NCBI RefSeq assembly: GCF_018413525.1
Contig: NZ_JAHCDD010000030.1
Coordinates: 1 to 57,976, forward strand
Reading direction: 5' to 3'
Length of the DNA stretch: 57,976 nucleotides
Source of the DNA: Acidovorax sp. CCYZU-2555
Lineage (GTDB): Bacteria > Pseudomonadota > Gammaproteobacteria > Burkholderiales > Burkholderiaceae_C
Position numbers and translations under genes: made by a program. Shown piece after piece: positions 29,164 to 38,848 of the stretch. Numbering within the stretch: the stretch's first letter is position 1; each line of letters opens with the position of its first letter. The notes below the pieces were generated by a model. The model did not search any database. It was given only the letters and a program-made list of their open reading frames with translations, and was not told the origin of the DNA.

Positions 29164-29920
29164 ATGCAAGTCCCCCCCGATCCCTACATCCTGCAGGCCA
29201 CGGGCCTGAGCAAGCAGTTCCGCGGCTTCTATGCCGTCAAGGACGTGAACCTGCGCGTGCGCCGCCACAGCATCCATGCGCTGATAGGCCCCAACGGCGC
29301 GGGCAAGACCACCTGCTTCAACCTGCTGAGCACCTTTTTGCGCTCGACCACGGGCACGATCAAATTCAACGGCAAGGACATTTCAGCCAGCGACCCGGCC
29401 ACCGTGTCGTCCATGGGCCTGGTGCGTTCGTTCCAGATTTCGGCCGTGTTCGGCCAGATGACGGTGCTGGAGAACGTGCGCGTCGCGCTGCAGCGCAAGG
29501 TCGGCATGACCTGGGCGTTCTGGCGCCGCTACAGCGTGCTCCAGGTGCTCGATGCGCGCGCGCTGGAACTCATAGAAATGGTGGGCCTCACGCGCTGGCT
29601 GCATACGCCGGCCGTGGAGCTGTCGTACGGCCGCAAGCGCGTGCTGGAACTCGCGACGACCATCGCGCTGGAGCCCGAAATGATTCTGCTCGACGAGCCC
29701 ATGGCCGGCCTGGGCCATGAGGACATAGGCCCGGTGATGGAGATCATCCGCAACGTGGCCAAGGGCCGGACCATTCTGATGGTCGAGCACAACATGAAAG
29801 TCATCGCCGAGCTGTGCGACCGCGTCACCGTGCTGCAGTCGGGCCAGATCCTGGCCGAAGGCAGCTATGACGAAGTCTCGCGCGACCCCGCGGTGATCGA
29901 AGCCTATGTGGGAGGCGCGA

Positions 29921-29928
<8 letters not shown>
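29164..29928 (+). CDS. livG: LIV-type ABC transporter ATPase (LivG-like)
   Basis: A 254-residue cytoplasmic ATPase. Walker A is GPNGAGKT, Walker B is ILLDEPMAGLG, and the H-loop lies in MVEHNM. The signature reads LSYGRKRVLE rather than LSGGQ, which is normal for the LivG branch. It pairs with the LivF-like ATPase that overlaps its 3' end by 8 nt. The symbol denotes family, not a leucine substrate. Confidence 0.92.
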
Positions 29929-30640
<712 letters not shown>

Positions 30641-30697
30641 AGCGCATACCAAACACTTTCGCGCGCTGCGGCGCGGCGCTGTACAGGAGAGTCCACC

Positions 30698-31582
30698 ATG
30701 GATGAGATTTTCGGCATTCCGATGTCTGCCCTTGTGGGGCAGCTGGTCATCGGGCTGATCAACGGATCGTTCTACGCCTTGATGAGCCTGGGCCTGGCCA
30801 TCATTTTCGGCCTGCTGCATGTGGTGAACTTCGCGCATGGCGCGCAGTACATGCTGGGCGCGTTCGTCGCCTGGGGCCTGCTCGAGTACTTCGGCATCAG
30901 CTACTGGTATGCGCTGGTCATCACGCCGGTGATCGTCGGCGGCTTCGGGCTGGTGATAGAGCGGCTGATGCTGCGCCGGCTGTACCGCGTGGACCATGTC
31001 TACGCGCTGCTGCTGACCTTCGGTCTGGCGATGCTGATGGAAGGCGCGTTCCGCTGGAAGTTTGGCGCCACGGGCCAGCCCTATCCGAACCCGATTTCGG
31101 GCGGCTTTGATATCGGCATCAGCTATATCCCGGCCTACCGCGTCTGGGTGATCGCCGCCTCGCTGGTGCTGTGCCTGGGCACCTGGCTGGTGATCGAGCG
31201 CACCAAGCTCGGCGCCTATCTGCGCGCGGCCAACGAGAACGCGGCGCTGGTGCGCACCTTCGGCATCAACGTGCCGCGCATGCTGATGCTGACCTACGGT
31301 CTGGGCGTGGGCCTCGCAGGCCTGAGCGGCGCCATGGCCGCGCCCATCTACCAGGTCAATCCGCTGATGGGCAACAGCCTGATCGTGGTGGTGTTCGCGG
31401 TGGTGGTGATCGGCGGCATGGGCTCCATCATCGGCTCCATCATCACCGGCTTCGGCCTGGGAGTGGTCGAAGGCCTGACCAAGCTGGTCTACCCGGACGC
31501 CGCGGGCGTCGTCATCTTCATCGTGATGATCATCACGCTGGCAATCCGTCCCAACGGCCTGTTCGGCCAGGAGGCCCGATGA
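30698..31582 (+). CDS. livH: LIV-type ABC permease (LivH-like)
   Basis: A 294-residue inner-membrane protein with about eight hydrophobic segments. Family blocks LINGSFYALMSLGLAIIFGL near the N-terminus and the EAA-like loop ENAALVRTFGINVPR are clear. A strong Shine-Dalgarno (AGGAGA) precedes it. Its stop overlaps the LivM-like start by ATGA. It forms the heterodimeric channel with the next gene. Confidence 0.92.
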   Translation: MDEIFGIPMSALVGQLVIGLINGSFYALMSLGLAIIFGLLHVVNFAHGAQYMLGAFVAWGLLEYFGISYWYALVITPVIVGGFGLVIERLMLRRLYRVDHVYALLLTFGLAMLMEGAFRWKFGATGQPYPNPISGGFDIGISYIPAYRVWVIAASLVLCLGTWLVIERTKLGAYLRAANENAALVRTFGINVPRMLMLTYGLGVGLAGLSGAMAAPIYQVNPLMGNSLIVVVFAVVVIGGMGSIIGSIITGFGLGVVEGLTKLVYPDAAGVVIFIVMIITLAIRPNGLFGQEAR

Positions 31583-32541
31583 AATACTTCTCTCCAAGCA
31601 CGCAGCGCCTCCTGCTCGCGGCCTTCGTCGCCTTGCTGCTGGTCGCGCCGTTCGTGCTCTACCCGCAGTTCCTGATCGAGATCATGTGCTTTGCGCTGCT
31701 CGCGGCCGCGCTCAATCTGCTGGTCAGCTACTGCGGTCTGCTGTCGTTCGGCCATGCGATGTTCTTCGGCGCCGCGGGCTATGTCACGGCCCAGGCCATC
31801 AAGGTCTGGGGGCTGGACCCGGCGCTGGGCATTCTGTGCGGCGTGGCCGTGGCCGTGGTCATAGGCGCGCTCACGGGCTCGCTGGCGATTCGCCGCCAGG
31901 GCATCTACTTCTCGATGATCACGCTGGCGTTCTCGCAGCTGATCTACTTCTTCGCGCTGCGCATGCCGTTCACCGGCGGCGAGGACGGCCTGCAGGACGT
32001 GCCGCGGCGCGCCATGTTCGGCGTCATCGACCTGGGCAACAACTACGTGATGTACTTCGTGGTGTTCGCGCTCACGGCCTTCGGCTTCTTCGCCATCCAC
32101 CGCATCGTCAACTCGCCGTTCGGCCAGGTGCTGCGCGCCATCCGCGACAACGAGCCGCGCGCGATTTCGCTGGGTTACCGCGCCAACCGCTACAAGCTGG
32201 TGGTGTTCATCCTGTCGGCGTCGCTCGCCGGCCTGGCGGGCGCGATCAAGGCCGTGGCCTTCCAGGTGGTGACGCTCAACGACCTGACCTGGGTGACTTC
32301 GGGCGAGGCGCTGCTGATCTGCATCCTGGGCGGAATGCAGACGCTGCTGGGGCCGATCGCCGGCGCGGTGCTGATCGTGTCGATGTCGCACTACCTGGCC
32401 TCGTACGCCGAGTGGGTGCTGATGATCCAGGGCCTGGTGTTCGTGATCGTCGTGCTGTCGTTTCGCAAGGGCCTGGTCGGCGAACTCTATGCCTGGCTGG
32501 AACGCCGTTCGCTGCGCGCGGCCAGCAAGGAGCTGCCATGA
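31579..32541 (+). CDS. livM: LIV-type ABC permease (LivM-like)
   Basis: A 320-residue membrane protein. Motifs typical of LivM are SYCGLLSFGHAMFFG and the cytoplasmic coupling loop LRAIRDNEPRAISLGY. GPIAGAVLIV occurs near the end. It is coupled at both ends by 4-nt ATGA overlaps, to LivH before it and to an SDR after it, so the dehydrogenase is made with the transporter. Confidence 0.92.
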   Translation: MKYFSPSTQRLLLAAFVALLLVAPFVLYPQFLIEIMCFALLAAALNLLVSYCGLLSFGHAMFFGAAGYVTAQAIKVWGLDPALGILCGVAVAVVIGALTGSLAIRRQGIYFSMITLAFSQLIYFFALRMPFTGGEDGLQDVPRRAMFGVIDLGNNYVMYFVVFALTAFGFFAIHRIVNSPFGQVLRAIRDNEPRAISLGYRANRYKLVVFILSASLAGLAGAIKAVAFQVVTLNDLTWVTSGEALLICILGGMQTLLGPIAGAVLIVSMSHYLASYAEWVLMIQGLVFVIVVLSFRKGLVGELYAWLERRSLRAASKELP

Positions 32542-33335
32542 GTGCCACACCCCGTGAGACCGTGATGAGCGCATTGCAGGGCGCGCGCCTGCTCGAAGGC
32601 CGGCTGGCGCTGGTCACGGGCGCGGCCAGCGGCATAGGCCAGGCGATTGCGCAAGGCCTTGCCAGCGCCGGCGCGCGCGTGGTCGTGACCGACATCAGCG
32701 CCGAACGTTGCGCGGACACGCTGGCGCTCGTTCGCGCGGCGGGCGGTGAGGCCTGGGGCTTTGCGCTCGATGTGACCGATGCCGAGGCCGCGGCGGCGCT
32801 GGCCGAGACCGTGGGCGCGCAGATCGGCGCCGTCGATATCGTCGTCAACAACGCGGGCGTGATACTGCGCGAAGGCCTGGACAGCCCGCAGGCCCACGCC
32901 AATATCCGGCGCGTGGTCGACGTCAATCTGCTGGGCACGTTCAACGTGATCCATGCCTGGCTGCCGGCCTTGCGCGCCACGCGCGGCTGCATCATCAATA
33001 TCGCTTCGGGCGCGGCCTTCATCGCCCAGGCCGGGGCGCTGGGCTACTCGGCGTCCAAGGGCGCGGTGAAGATGCTCACGCAATCCATGGCCGCAGACCT
33101 GGGGCCCGACGGCATTCGCGTCAATGCGCTCGCGCCCGGCGTGATCGAGACGCCCATGACCGACGTGACCCGCGCCAACCCCGAGCGCCTGGCGCGCTTC
33201 ATGGTGCGCATTCCCTCGGGCCGCGTGGGCCAGCCGCAGGAACTCGCGGGAGCCGCCGTGTTTCTCGCCTCGCCGCTGGCTTCGTATATCAACGGCGTGA
33301 CGCTGCCCGTGGACGGCGGCACGCTGGCGGTATGA
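32538..33335 (+). CDS. SDR-family oxidoreductase coupled to transporter
   Basis: A 265-residue classical short-chain dehydrogenase with TGAASGIG, NNAG (VVNNAGV), the catalytic pair Ser in INIASGAAF and YSASK, and PVDGG near the end. An acidic residue after beta-2 (VVTDIS) favours NAD. It starts within the stop codon of the LivM-like gene. It and the SDR at 28401 may perform the two alcohol oxidations (ring alcohol and hydroxy-acid) expected around a Baeyer-Villiger step; which does which cannot be told. Confidence 0.86.
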   Translation: MSATPRETVMSALQGARLLEGRLALVTGAASGIGQAIAQGLASAGARVVVTDISAERCADTLALVRAAGGEAWGFALDVTDAEAAAALAETVGAQIGAVDIVVNNAGVILREGLDSPQAHANIRRVVDVNLLGTFNVIHAWLPALRATRGCIINIASGAAFIAQAGALGYSASKGAVKMLTQSMAADLGPDGIRVNALAPGVIETPMTDVTRANPERLARFMVRIPSGRVGQPQELAGAAVFLASPLASYINGVTLPVDGGTLAV

Positions 33336-33351
33336 ACTTTCAAGTCAAGCA

Positions 33352-33388
33352 TGCCGTTCGCCCTGAGCCCGTCGAAGGGCGTTTCAGG
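33352..33388. repeat. REP-like intergenic repeat, copy 3
   Basis: Stem CGCCCT (33359-33364) with AGGGCG (33376-33381) around the 11-nt loop GAGCCCGTCGA. The same stem in copy 4 has a compensating base-pair change. Confidence 0.7.
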
Positions 33389-33451
33389 GCGCAGCGGTAA
33401 ACATGGACAAGCCCTGAGACTTTCCCAGATCAAAAATAGCAGGAGACAACA

Positions 33452-35089
33452 ATGCAAACCAACAACCCAACACCACCCCGTCGCCTCGACGTAGTCATCG
33501 TCGGCGGCGGCTTCGGCGGCATGTACGCCACCTACAAGTTCCGTGAAATGGGGCTGAAGATCCAGAGCTTCGAAGCCGGCGGCGACCTGGGCGGCGTCTG
33601 GTACTGGAACCGCTATCCGGGCGCGCGCGTCGATCTGCCCAGCATCGACTACAGCTTTTCGTTCTCGCCCGAAGTCGAGCAGGAATGGACCTGGTCCGAA
33701 CAGTTCGCGGCCCAGCCCGAGCTGCTGGCCTATATCAACTTCGTGGCCCAGCGCCTGGACCTGCGCAAGCACTTCCAGTTCAACACGCGCGTCACCAGCG
33801 CGGTCTGGGACGAGGAGCGCAAGCTCTGGACGGTGAAGACCGACAAGGGCGAGACGCTGGAAGCGACCTATTGCATCATGGCCACGGGCCCGCTGTCCGT
33901 GCCCAAGGACCCCGAGATTCCCGGCATTGCGCGCTTCCAGGGCCAGCTGCTGCGCGCCGCGCGCTGGCCGCATGAGCCGATCAGCTTCGCGGGCAAGCGT
34001 GTGGGCGTGATTGGCACGGGATCGACCGGCATCCAGATCGTGCAGGAAGTGGGCAAGGAAGCCGGCGAGCTGTTCGTCTACCAGCGCACGCCCAGCTTCA
34101 CCATGCCCATGCGCAACGAGAATCTCGAGCCCGAGTACGTGGCCGAAGTCAAGCGCCACTACGCGGGCATTCGCGAATCGGCGCGCAACAGCGCCGTGGG
34201 CGGCGTGCGGCCGCAGTCCACGCGCGCGTTCTTCAGCGTCACGCCCAAGCAGCGGCGCCAGTTGCTCGAAGACGCCTGGAAGAACGGCGGCCTGGCGATG
34301 CTGGGCACCTTCTCCGACCTGATGAGCAACCCAGAAGCCAACGAGCATGTCGCGGAATTCGTGCGCGGCAAGATCAGCGAAGTCGTCACCGACCCGGCCA
34401 CGGCCGAGGCGCTCAAGCCGCGCGACTATCCGATCTTTGCGCGCCGCCCCTGCCTGGACAGCAGCTACTACGAGACCTACAACCGCTCCAACGTGCACCT
34501 GGTCGACTGCCTCACCGATCCCATCGTCGAGATCACCGAGAAGGGCGTGCGCACGCAGGCGGGCGAAATCGAACTCGATGTGCTGATCTTCGCCACAGGC
34601 TACGACGGCCTCACGGGCGCGCTGCTGGCGTTCGACGTGGTGGGCCGCGACGGCCGCAAGGTCAACGACAAATGGAAGGACGGCGCGCGTTCGTACCTGG
34701 GCCTGATGATGGAAGGCTTTCCCAACCTGTTCATGACCACCGGCCCCAACGGCCCGGCCGCGCTGGCAAACATCATCCGCATCAGCGAACACGATGTCGA
34801 CTGGATCGCCGCGGCCATGGTGCATATGGAGAAGAACGGCCTTTCCAGCATAGAGCCCACGCAGGAAGCCGAACAGGGCTGGATGGACCTGGTCTACGAG
34901 CTGTCGCAGCGCACGCTGCTGACCAAGGCCAAGACCTGGTATGTGGGCGCCAACGTCAAGGACAAGCCGCTGGGCCTGACGCTGTTCACCGGCGGTTTCA
35001 TGAAATACCGCGAACTCACGGGCGCGGCGGTGCGCGACGGCTACCGCGGCTTTGCGTTCGAACATCTGCGGGAGTCGGCCGAGGCCTGA
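33452..35089 (+). CDS. flavin-binding monooxygenase, Baeyer-Villiger type
   Basis: A 545-residue class B monooxygenase of the cyclohexanone/phenylacetone monooxygenase group. FAD motif GGGFGG (residues 18-23), NADPH motif GTGSTG (188-193) and the long fingerprint GGVWYWNRYPGARVD (47-61) are intact, as are CLDSSYYETYNR and ATGYD. The short fingerprint FxGxxxHxxxW(P/D) reads FQGQLLRAARWP (162-173): Arg168 stands where His is expected. Family members insert oxygen next to a ketone to give an ester or lactone. AGGAGA precedes the ATG. A strong terminator follows the gene. It could instead oxidise a heteroatom or act mainly as an oxidase. Confidence 0.88.
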   Translation: MQTNNPTPPRRLDVVIVGGGFGGMYATYKFREMGLKIQSFEAGGDLGGVWYWNRYPGARVDLPSIDYSFSFSPEVEQEWTWSEQFAAQPELLAYINFVAQRLDLRKHFQFNTRVTSAVWDEERKLWTVKTDKGETLEATYCIMATGPLSVPKDPEIPGIARFQGQLLRAARWPHEPISFAGKRVGVIGTGSTGIQIVQEVGKEAGELFVYQRTPSFTMPMRNENLEPEYVAEVKRHYAGIRESARNSAVGGVRPQSTRAFFSVTPKQRRQLLEDAWKNGGLAMLGTFSDLMSNPEANEHVAEFVRGKISEVVTDPATAEALKPRDYPIFARRPCLDSSYYETYNRSNVHLVDCLTDPIVEITEKGVRTQAGEIELDVLIFATGYDGLTGALLAFDVVGRDGRKVNDKWKDGARSYLGLMMEGFPNLFMTTGPNGPAALANIIRISEHDVDWIAAAMVHMEKNGLSSIEPTQEAEQGWMDLVYELSQRTLLTKAKTWYVGANVKDKPLGLTLFTGGFMKYRELTGAAVRDGYRGFAFEHLRESAEA

Positions 35090-35138
35090 CCCCTGTGGCA
35101 GGGAGGCGGCCGTGATATGTGATCGGTTGCCATTTCAG

Positions 35139-35168
35139 GCGGGGCTGAATATCAGCCCCGCTTTTTTT
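35139..35168 (+). terminator. strong intrinsic terminator after the monooxygenase
   Basis: Perfect 10-bp arms GCGGGGCTGA and TCAGCCCCGC, loop ATA, then seven T. The next gene's Shine-Dalgarno begins 5 nt later, so that gene would rely on readthrough. Confidence 0.92.
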
Positions 35169-35184
35169 CTTCAAGGAGACTTCC

Positions 35185-35964
35185 ATGCGAGCGATTGTGA
35201 CGGGCGCTGCCCGCGGCATAGGCCGTGCGATCTGCCTGCGGCTGGCGCGTGACGCAGCGGCCAGCGGCGGCGCGAAACTGGTGCTGTCGGACCAGCGCGT
35301 GGGCGATCTTCAGGCGGTGATCGCCGAAGTGCAGGCCCTGGGCGGCGAGGCGATTGCCGTGGCCGGCGATATCGCCGACCCGGCGCTGCCCGCCGAGATC
35401 GTCGCCGCGAGCGCGGCCTTCGGCGGCCTGGACGCGCTGGTCAGCAATGCGGGATTTGCGATTCCCGGGCCGCTGGCCGACTACGCCGTCGACGACTGGG
35501 ACAAAGTGTTTGCCGTGCATGTGCGCGCGCCCTGGCTGCTGGCCAAGGCCGCCTATCCTGCGCTCAAGGCCAGCCGCGGCGCGGTGGTGGTGACGGCCTC
35601 GGTGTCGGGCACCAATGCCCAGGCGCCGCTGGGCGCCTACAGCGCGAGCAAGGCCGCGGCGCTGATGCTGGTGCGCCAACTGGCCAACGAATGGGGGCCT
35701 GACGGCATTCGCGTGAACGCGTTTTCACCGGGCCTGACCATCACGCCGGGCACGGCCGCGGCCTATTCGACGCCCGACGCCCATGCCCAGCGCGCCAGCC
35801 GCGTTCCGCTGCGCCGCATGGCCGAAGCCGACGACATGGCGGGCGTGGTCGCCTTCCTGTTGAGCCGGGACGCAGCCTATGTGCATGGCGTCGATCTGCT
35901 GGTCGACGGCGGGCTGTCGAACACCGTGATGGCGGCGCTCGACATGAACGGCTGGAAGAAATAG
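35185..35964 (+). CDS. SDR-family oxidoreductase, last gene of rightward operon
   Basis: A 259-residue short-chain dehydrogenase: TGAARGIG, Ser in TASVSGTN, YSASK and LLVDGG. Compared with its neighbours it has a small insert after the first helix (RDAAASGGAK). AAGGAGA precedes the ATG, but a terminator lies between it and the monooxygenase. It meets the leftward operon end-to-end. It is the third SDR of this operon; a ketone reductase or a third alcohol oxidation is possible. Confidence 0.83.
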   Translation: MRAIVTGAARGIGRAICLRLARDAAASGGAKLVLSDQRVGDLQAVIAEVQALGGEAIAVAGDIADPALPAEIVAASAAFGGLDALVSNAGFAIPGPLADYAVDDWDKVFAVHVRAPWLLAKAAYPALKASRGAVVVTASVSGTNAQAPLGAYSASKAAALMLVRQLANEWGPDGIRVNAFSPGLTITPGTAAAYSTPDAHAQRASRVPLRRMAEADDMAGVVAFLLSRDAAYVHGVDLLVDGGLSNTVMAALDMNGWKK

Positions 35965-35974
35965 CGTGGTGGAA

Positions 35975-35987
35975 TTTAGCGGCTAAA
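35975..35987. repeat. post-stop palindrome TTTAGC-G-GCTAAA
   Basis: Second copy of the palindrome seen at 13658-13670, 10 nt after the SDR stop and between two convergent operons. Confidence 0.6.
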
Positions 35988-36076
35988 AAATTTCGGGGCG
36001 GCGCAGAACGCGCGCCCTGAATTGCCCCTGGGACGGCCGGCCAACCGTTGGCGCGGCCCAGGTGATGCAGGGCAAT

Positions 36077-36622
36077 TTACTTGGCAAACGGCTGCTGGCG
36101 CAGCAGCGCATACCAGGCATCATCGGGCTTCATCTGCCCCTGCGGCGCGCGCACGCCAAAGCGCGTGGCTTCGTCGCCTTCGGGCGCGGGGGCTTCCTTC
36201 ATCCAGTCATAGATCACGGTGCGCGCGGCGATGCGCCACTCGTCGCCGCGCTTTTCAAAGCGATCGGCGTAGCGACCGCACAGAAAGGTCTCGCGCAGCC
36301 CGCCCGTCGCCGGGTCGGTGTCGTGCTGGAAGGCCTGGAAATAGCTCTCGACGGCTGCATGCCGGGCTTCGAGCACGATGGAGATATTGCTGACCTGGTG
36401 GATCATGCGCAGCCCGCTGCTGCGCGACTGGAGCGCCTTTTCGATGAAGCCGCTGGCGCTGCCGTTGTAGGCGCCATGCCGGTCCGTGCCGTCTTCCCAA
36501 TAGGCCGAACGCAGCGCGGCTTCGTCGCCGCGGTCTATGCCGCGGCAGTAGGCGTACATGGCTTCGCGAATGGCTTCGCGGTCTAGCAGGGCCTGCAGTT
36601 TTTCTTCGAGGTTCTGGGTCAT
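36077..36622 (-). CDS. SnoaL-like (NTF2-fold) protein
   Basis: A 181-residue single-domain protein of the SnoaL_4 type, starting LLDREAIREAMYAYCRGIDRGD and including DRHGAYNG and RFEKRGDEWRIAARTVIYDW. Such cone-shaped proteins include dehydratases, isomerases and cyclases acting on small cyclic compounds. The Tyr/Asp/His positions in the pocket cannot be assigned with certainty. It lies 16 bp after the NDP-forming synthetase gene and is last in the leftward operon. Confidence 0.75.
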   Translation of the reverse strand: MTQNLEEKLQALLDREAIREAMYAYCRGIDRGDEAALRSAYWEDGTDRHGAYNGSASGFIEKALQSRSSGLRMIHQVSNISIVLEARHAAVESYFQAFQHDTDPATGGLRETFLCGRYADRFEKRGDEWRIAARTVIYDWMKEAPAPEGDEATRFGVRAPQGQMKPDDAWYALLRQQPFAK

Positions 36623-36638
36623 GTCTTGTCTCCGGGAT

Positions 36639-38717
36639 TCAGCGCAGTGTAATCACCGCATCCAGGCAGACCGCGCCTTTTTCGCGCACCACCAGCGGAT
36701 TGACATCGATGCTTTCGAGCACATCGGCATGCGCCTGGCCAAACTCCGACAGCTTGCAGATCGCCTCGACCAGCGCCTGCTCGTCGTACTGCGGGCCGCC
36801 GCGCCATTGGCGCAGCAGGCGCGACGACTGCACGGCATCGATCAGTTCGCGCGCGCGCGCAGCGTTGACCGGGGCCGAGGCGAAGGCCACGTCCTTGAAC
36901 AGTTCCACGGCCGTGCCGCCCGAGCCGAACATCACCATGGGGCCGAACGTCGGGTCCATGTGAATGCCCATGATGGTTTCGACGCCGCCCTTGAGCATGG
37001 GCGTGATCAGCACGCCGTCGATGCGCGCCGTGGGCGCGGCCTTGTCGGCGCGGCGCAGCAGTTCGCCATAGGCGTGGTGCACGGCTTCGGCGTCCTGCAG
37101 GTTGAGCATCACGCCGCCGATCTCGGTCTTGTGGGCGATGTCGGGCGAGGAGATCTTGGCGACGATGGGAAAGCCGAACGCCGTCGCCGTGGCCGCGGCG
37201 TCGTCGGCGCTGGTGCAGACCTTTTCGGGCAGCATGGGCAGGCCGGCCTCGGCCAGCACCTTCTTGGCCGCGGCTTCGGTGGACACATCGCCCAGCGCGC
37301 GCGTGCAACGTTGGGCCGACGAGGGCGCGTACAGCGCCGCATGGCGGCTGGCGAGCCGGCGCGCGCCGGCCAGGGCCAGCACCGCGCGCGAAGGGTCGGC
37401 GAACGATGGAATGCCGTGCGCGTCGAGCGCGGCCGCGACTTCCTTTGTCGCCAGCATCACCATCACGATGCCGCGATCGGGGAATTTCTTCTTCAGCGCG
37501 ATCAGCTCATCGCTGGTCGACTGGAAGCGGCTGGGCGACAGGCCGACATGGGCCAGATACGCGAATACGGTGCCATACGACGAATGCGTCAGCAGCGCGT
37601 CCAGCGTGCGCGTGACGCCGCTGGCCACGGCCGTGACCTGGGCCGTGGTGTCCAGCGGATTCGCCGCGACCGCGAAGGGCAGCACTTCGCGCACTGCGGC
37701 GCTGCCCTGGGCCGACAGCGGCGGCAGCGCCAGGCCATGGTCGCTCGCATGGTCGGCCATCAGAATGCCTATGCCGCCCGAGCCCGTGAGAATCGCGACT
37801 TCGGAGTTGCCGGGCAGCGCGCCCGTGACCGCGCAGACATAGGCGATGTCGAGCATCTCCTCGATCGACTGCGGGCGGTAGGCGCCGCACTCGGCGAACA
37901 CCGTGTCGTAGACCGTGTCATTGCCGGCCAGCGAGCCGGTATGCGTGGCCGCGGCCGAGGCGCCGACTTCGGTGCGCCCGGCCTTCATGATCAGCACCGG
38001 CTTGCCGGCCTTGGCGGCTTTGAGCAGGGCCAGGCGCAGGCGGTTGCCGTCCTTGCACGACTCGACGGCCGCGCAGATGACGCGGGTCTCGGCGTCGTCG
38101 GCGAGGTAGTCGATGCATTCGGCCACATCGACATCGGCTTCGTTGCCCGTGGCGATGATCTTGGAGAAACCCAGGCCGCGCAGCGAAGCCATGCCATAGG
38201 TGGCCGAGCCGAACGCGCCGCTTTGCGTGGCCAGCGCGATATGGCCCTTGACCGGGCGCAGGCCGTTGAGCGCGGTGGAGAACGTCGCCGAATACTGGTT
38301 GGACAGATTGAGCAGGCCCAGCGAGTTCGGGCCCAGCATGCGCACGTCGGCTTCGCGGCAGATGTCGACCAGTTTCTGCTGCAGCGCCTTGCCGGCCTCG
38401 TCGATCTCGGCAAAGCCCGCGGTGAGGATCTGCACCGACTTGACGCCCTTGGCCACGGCTTCGCGCAGCGCGGTTTCGACGCCGGCCGCGGGAATGATGA
38501 TCACGGCCTGGTCGACCGGGCCCGGCACTTCGCTGATGTTCTTATAGGCCTTGAGGCCCTGGACCAGGGCTTCGCCCTTGTTGATCGGGTAGATCGTGCC
38601 CTGGTAGCCGCCTTCGCGCATGAAACGCAGCACGCGGCCGCCGATGCGCTCCGGGTCGGAGGAGGCACCGATCAGCGCCACCGATTCGGGGAAGAAGAGG
38701 GAGTGGATTGTTTGCAT
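36639..38717 (-). CDS. NDP-forming acyl-CoA synthetase (acetyl-CoA synthetase ADP-forming type)
   Basis: A 692-residue fused alpha-beta acyl-CoA synthetase. The CoA-binding domain opens with LFFPESVALIGASSDPERIGG; a Succ-CoA-ligase-like region includes TQSGAFGSATYG and the probable phospho-His loop THTGSLAGND; the C-terminal ATP-grasp domain has FPIVAKISSPDIAHKTEIGG and DVNPLVV. It activates an acid with ATP giving ADP, distinct from the AMP-forming enzyme of the facing operon. The ATG at 38717 is preferred because the protein then begins as the family does; an ATG at 38777 touches a REP-like repeat. No clear Shine-Dalgarno. Confidence 0.85.
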   Translation of the reverse strand: MQTIHSLFFPESVALIGASSDPERIGGRVLRFMREGGYQGTIYPINKGEALVQGLKAYKNISEVPGPVDQAVIIIPAAGVETALREAVAKGVKSVQILTAGFAEIDEAGKALQQKLVDICREADVRMLGPNSLGLLNLSNQYSATFSTALNGLRPVKGHIALATQSGAFGSATYGMASLRGLGFSKIIATGNEADVDVAECIDYLADDAETRVICAAVESCKDGNRLRLALLKAAKAGKPVLIMKAGRTEVGASAAATHTGSLAGNDTVYDTVFAECGAYRPQSIEEMLDIAYVCAVTGALPGNSEVAILTGSGGIGILMADHASDHGLALPPLSAQGSAAVREVLPFAVAANPLDTTAQVTAVASGVTRTLDALLTHSSYGTVFAYLAHVGLSPSRFQSTSDELIALKKKFPDRGIVMVMLATKEVAAALDAHGIPSFADPSRAVLALAGARRLASRHAALYAPSSAQRCTRALGDVSTEAAAKKVLAEAGLPMLPEKVCTSADDAAATATAFGFPIVAKISSPDIAHKTEIGGVMLNLQDAEAVHHAYGELLRRADKAAPTARIDGVLITPMLKGGVETIMGIHMDPTFGPMVMFGSGGTAVELFKDVAFASAPVNAARARELIDAVQSSRLLRQWRGGPQYDEQALVEAICKLSEFGQAHADVLESIDVNPLVVREKGAVCLDAVITLR

Positions 38718-38780
38718 GGGGTCAGCGTTGCGGAAAATGATCAAACCAAGCCGTTCGGGGGAGGGCATCACGGTCAAAAT

Positions 38781-38835
38781 CCCGTTCGCACTGAGCCTGT
38801 CGAAGTGCGGTCTTCCACAGGCTAGGCCGAACGGC
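38781..38835. repeat. REP-like intergenic repeat, copy 4
   Basis: Stem CGCACT (38787-38792) with AGTGCG (38804-38809) around loop GAGCCTGTCGA. GCCGAACGGC at 38826-38835 closes the element. Confidence 0.68.
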
Positions 38836-38848
38836 TCTCGTCAAGATC

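Noticed and set aside
29632..29661. Degenerate ABC signature LSYGRKRVLE as a sign of an inactive ATPase
   Set aside because: LivG-type ATPases commonly have LSYGxxRxLE; Walker A, Walker B and the H-loop are intact.
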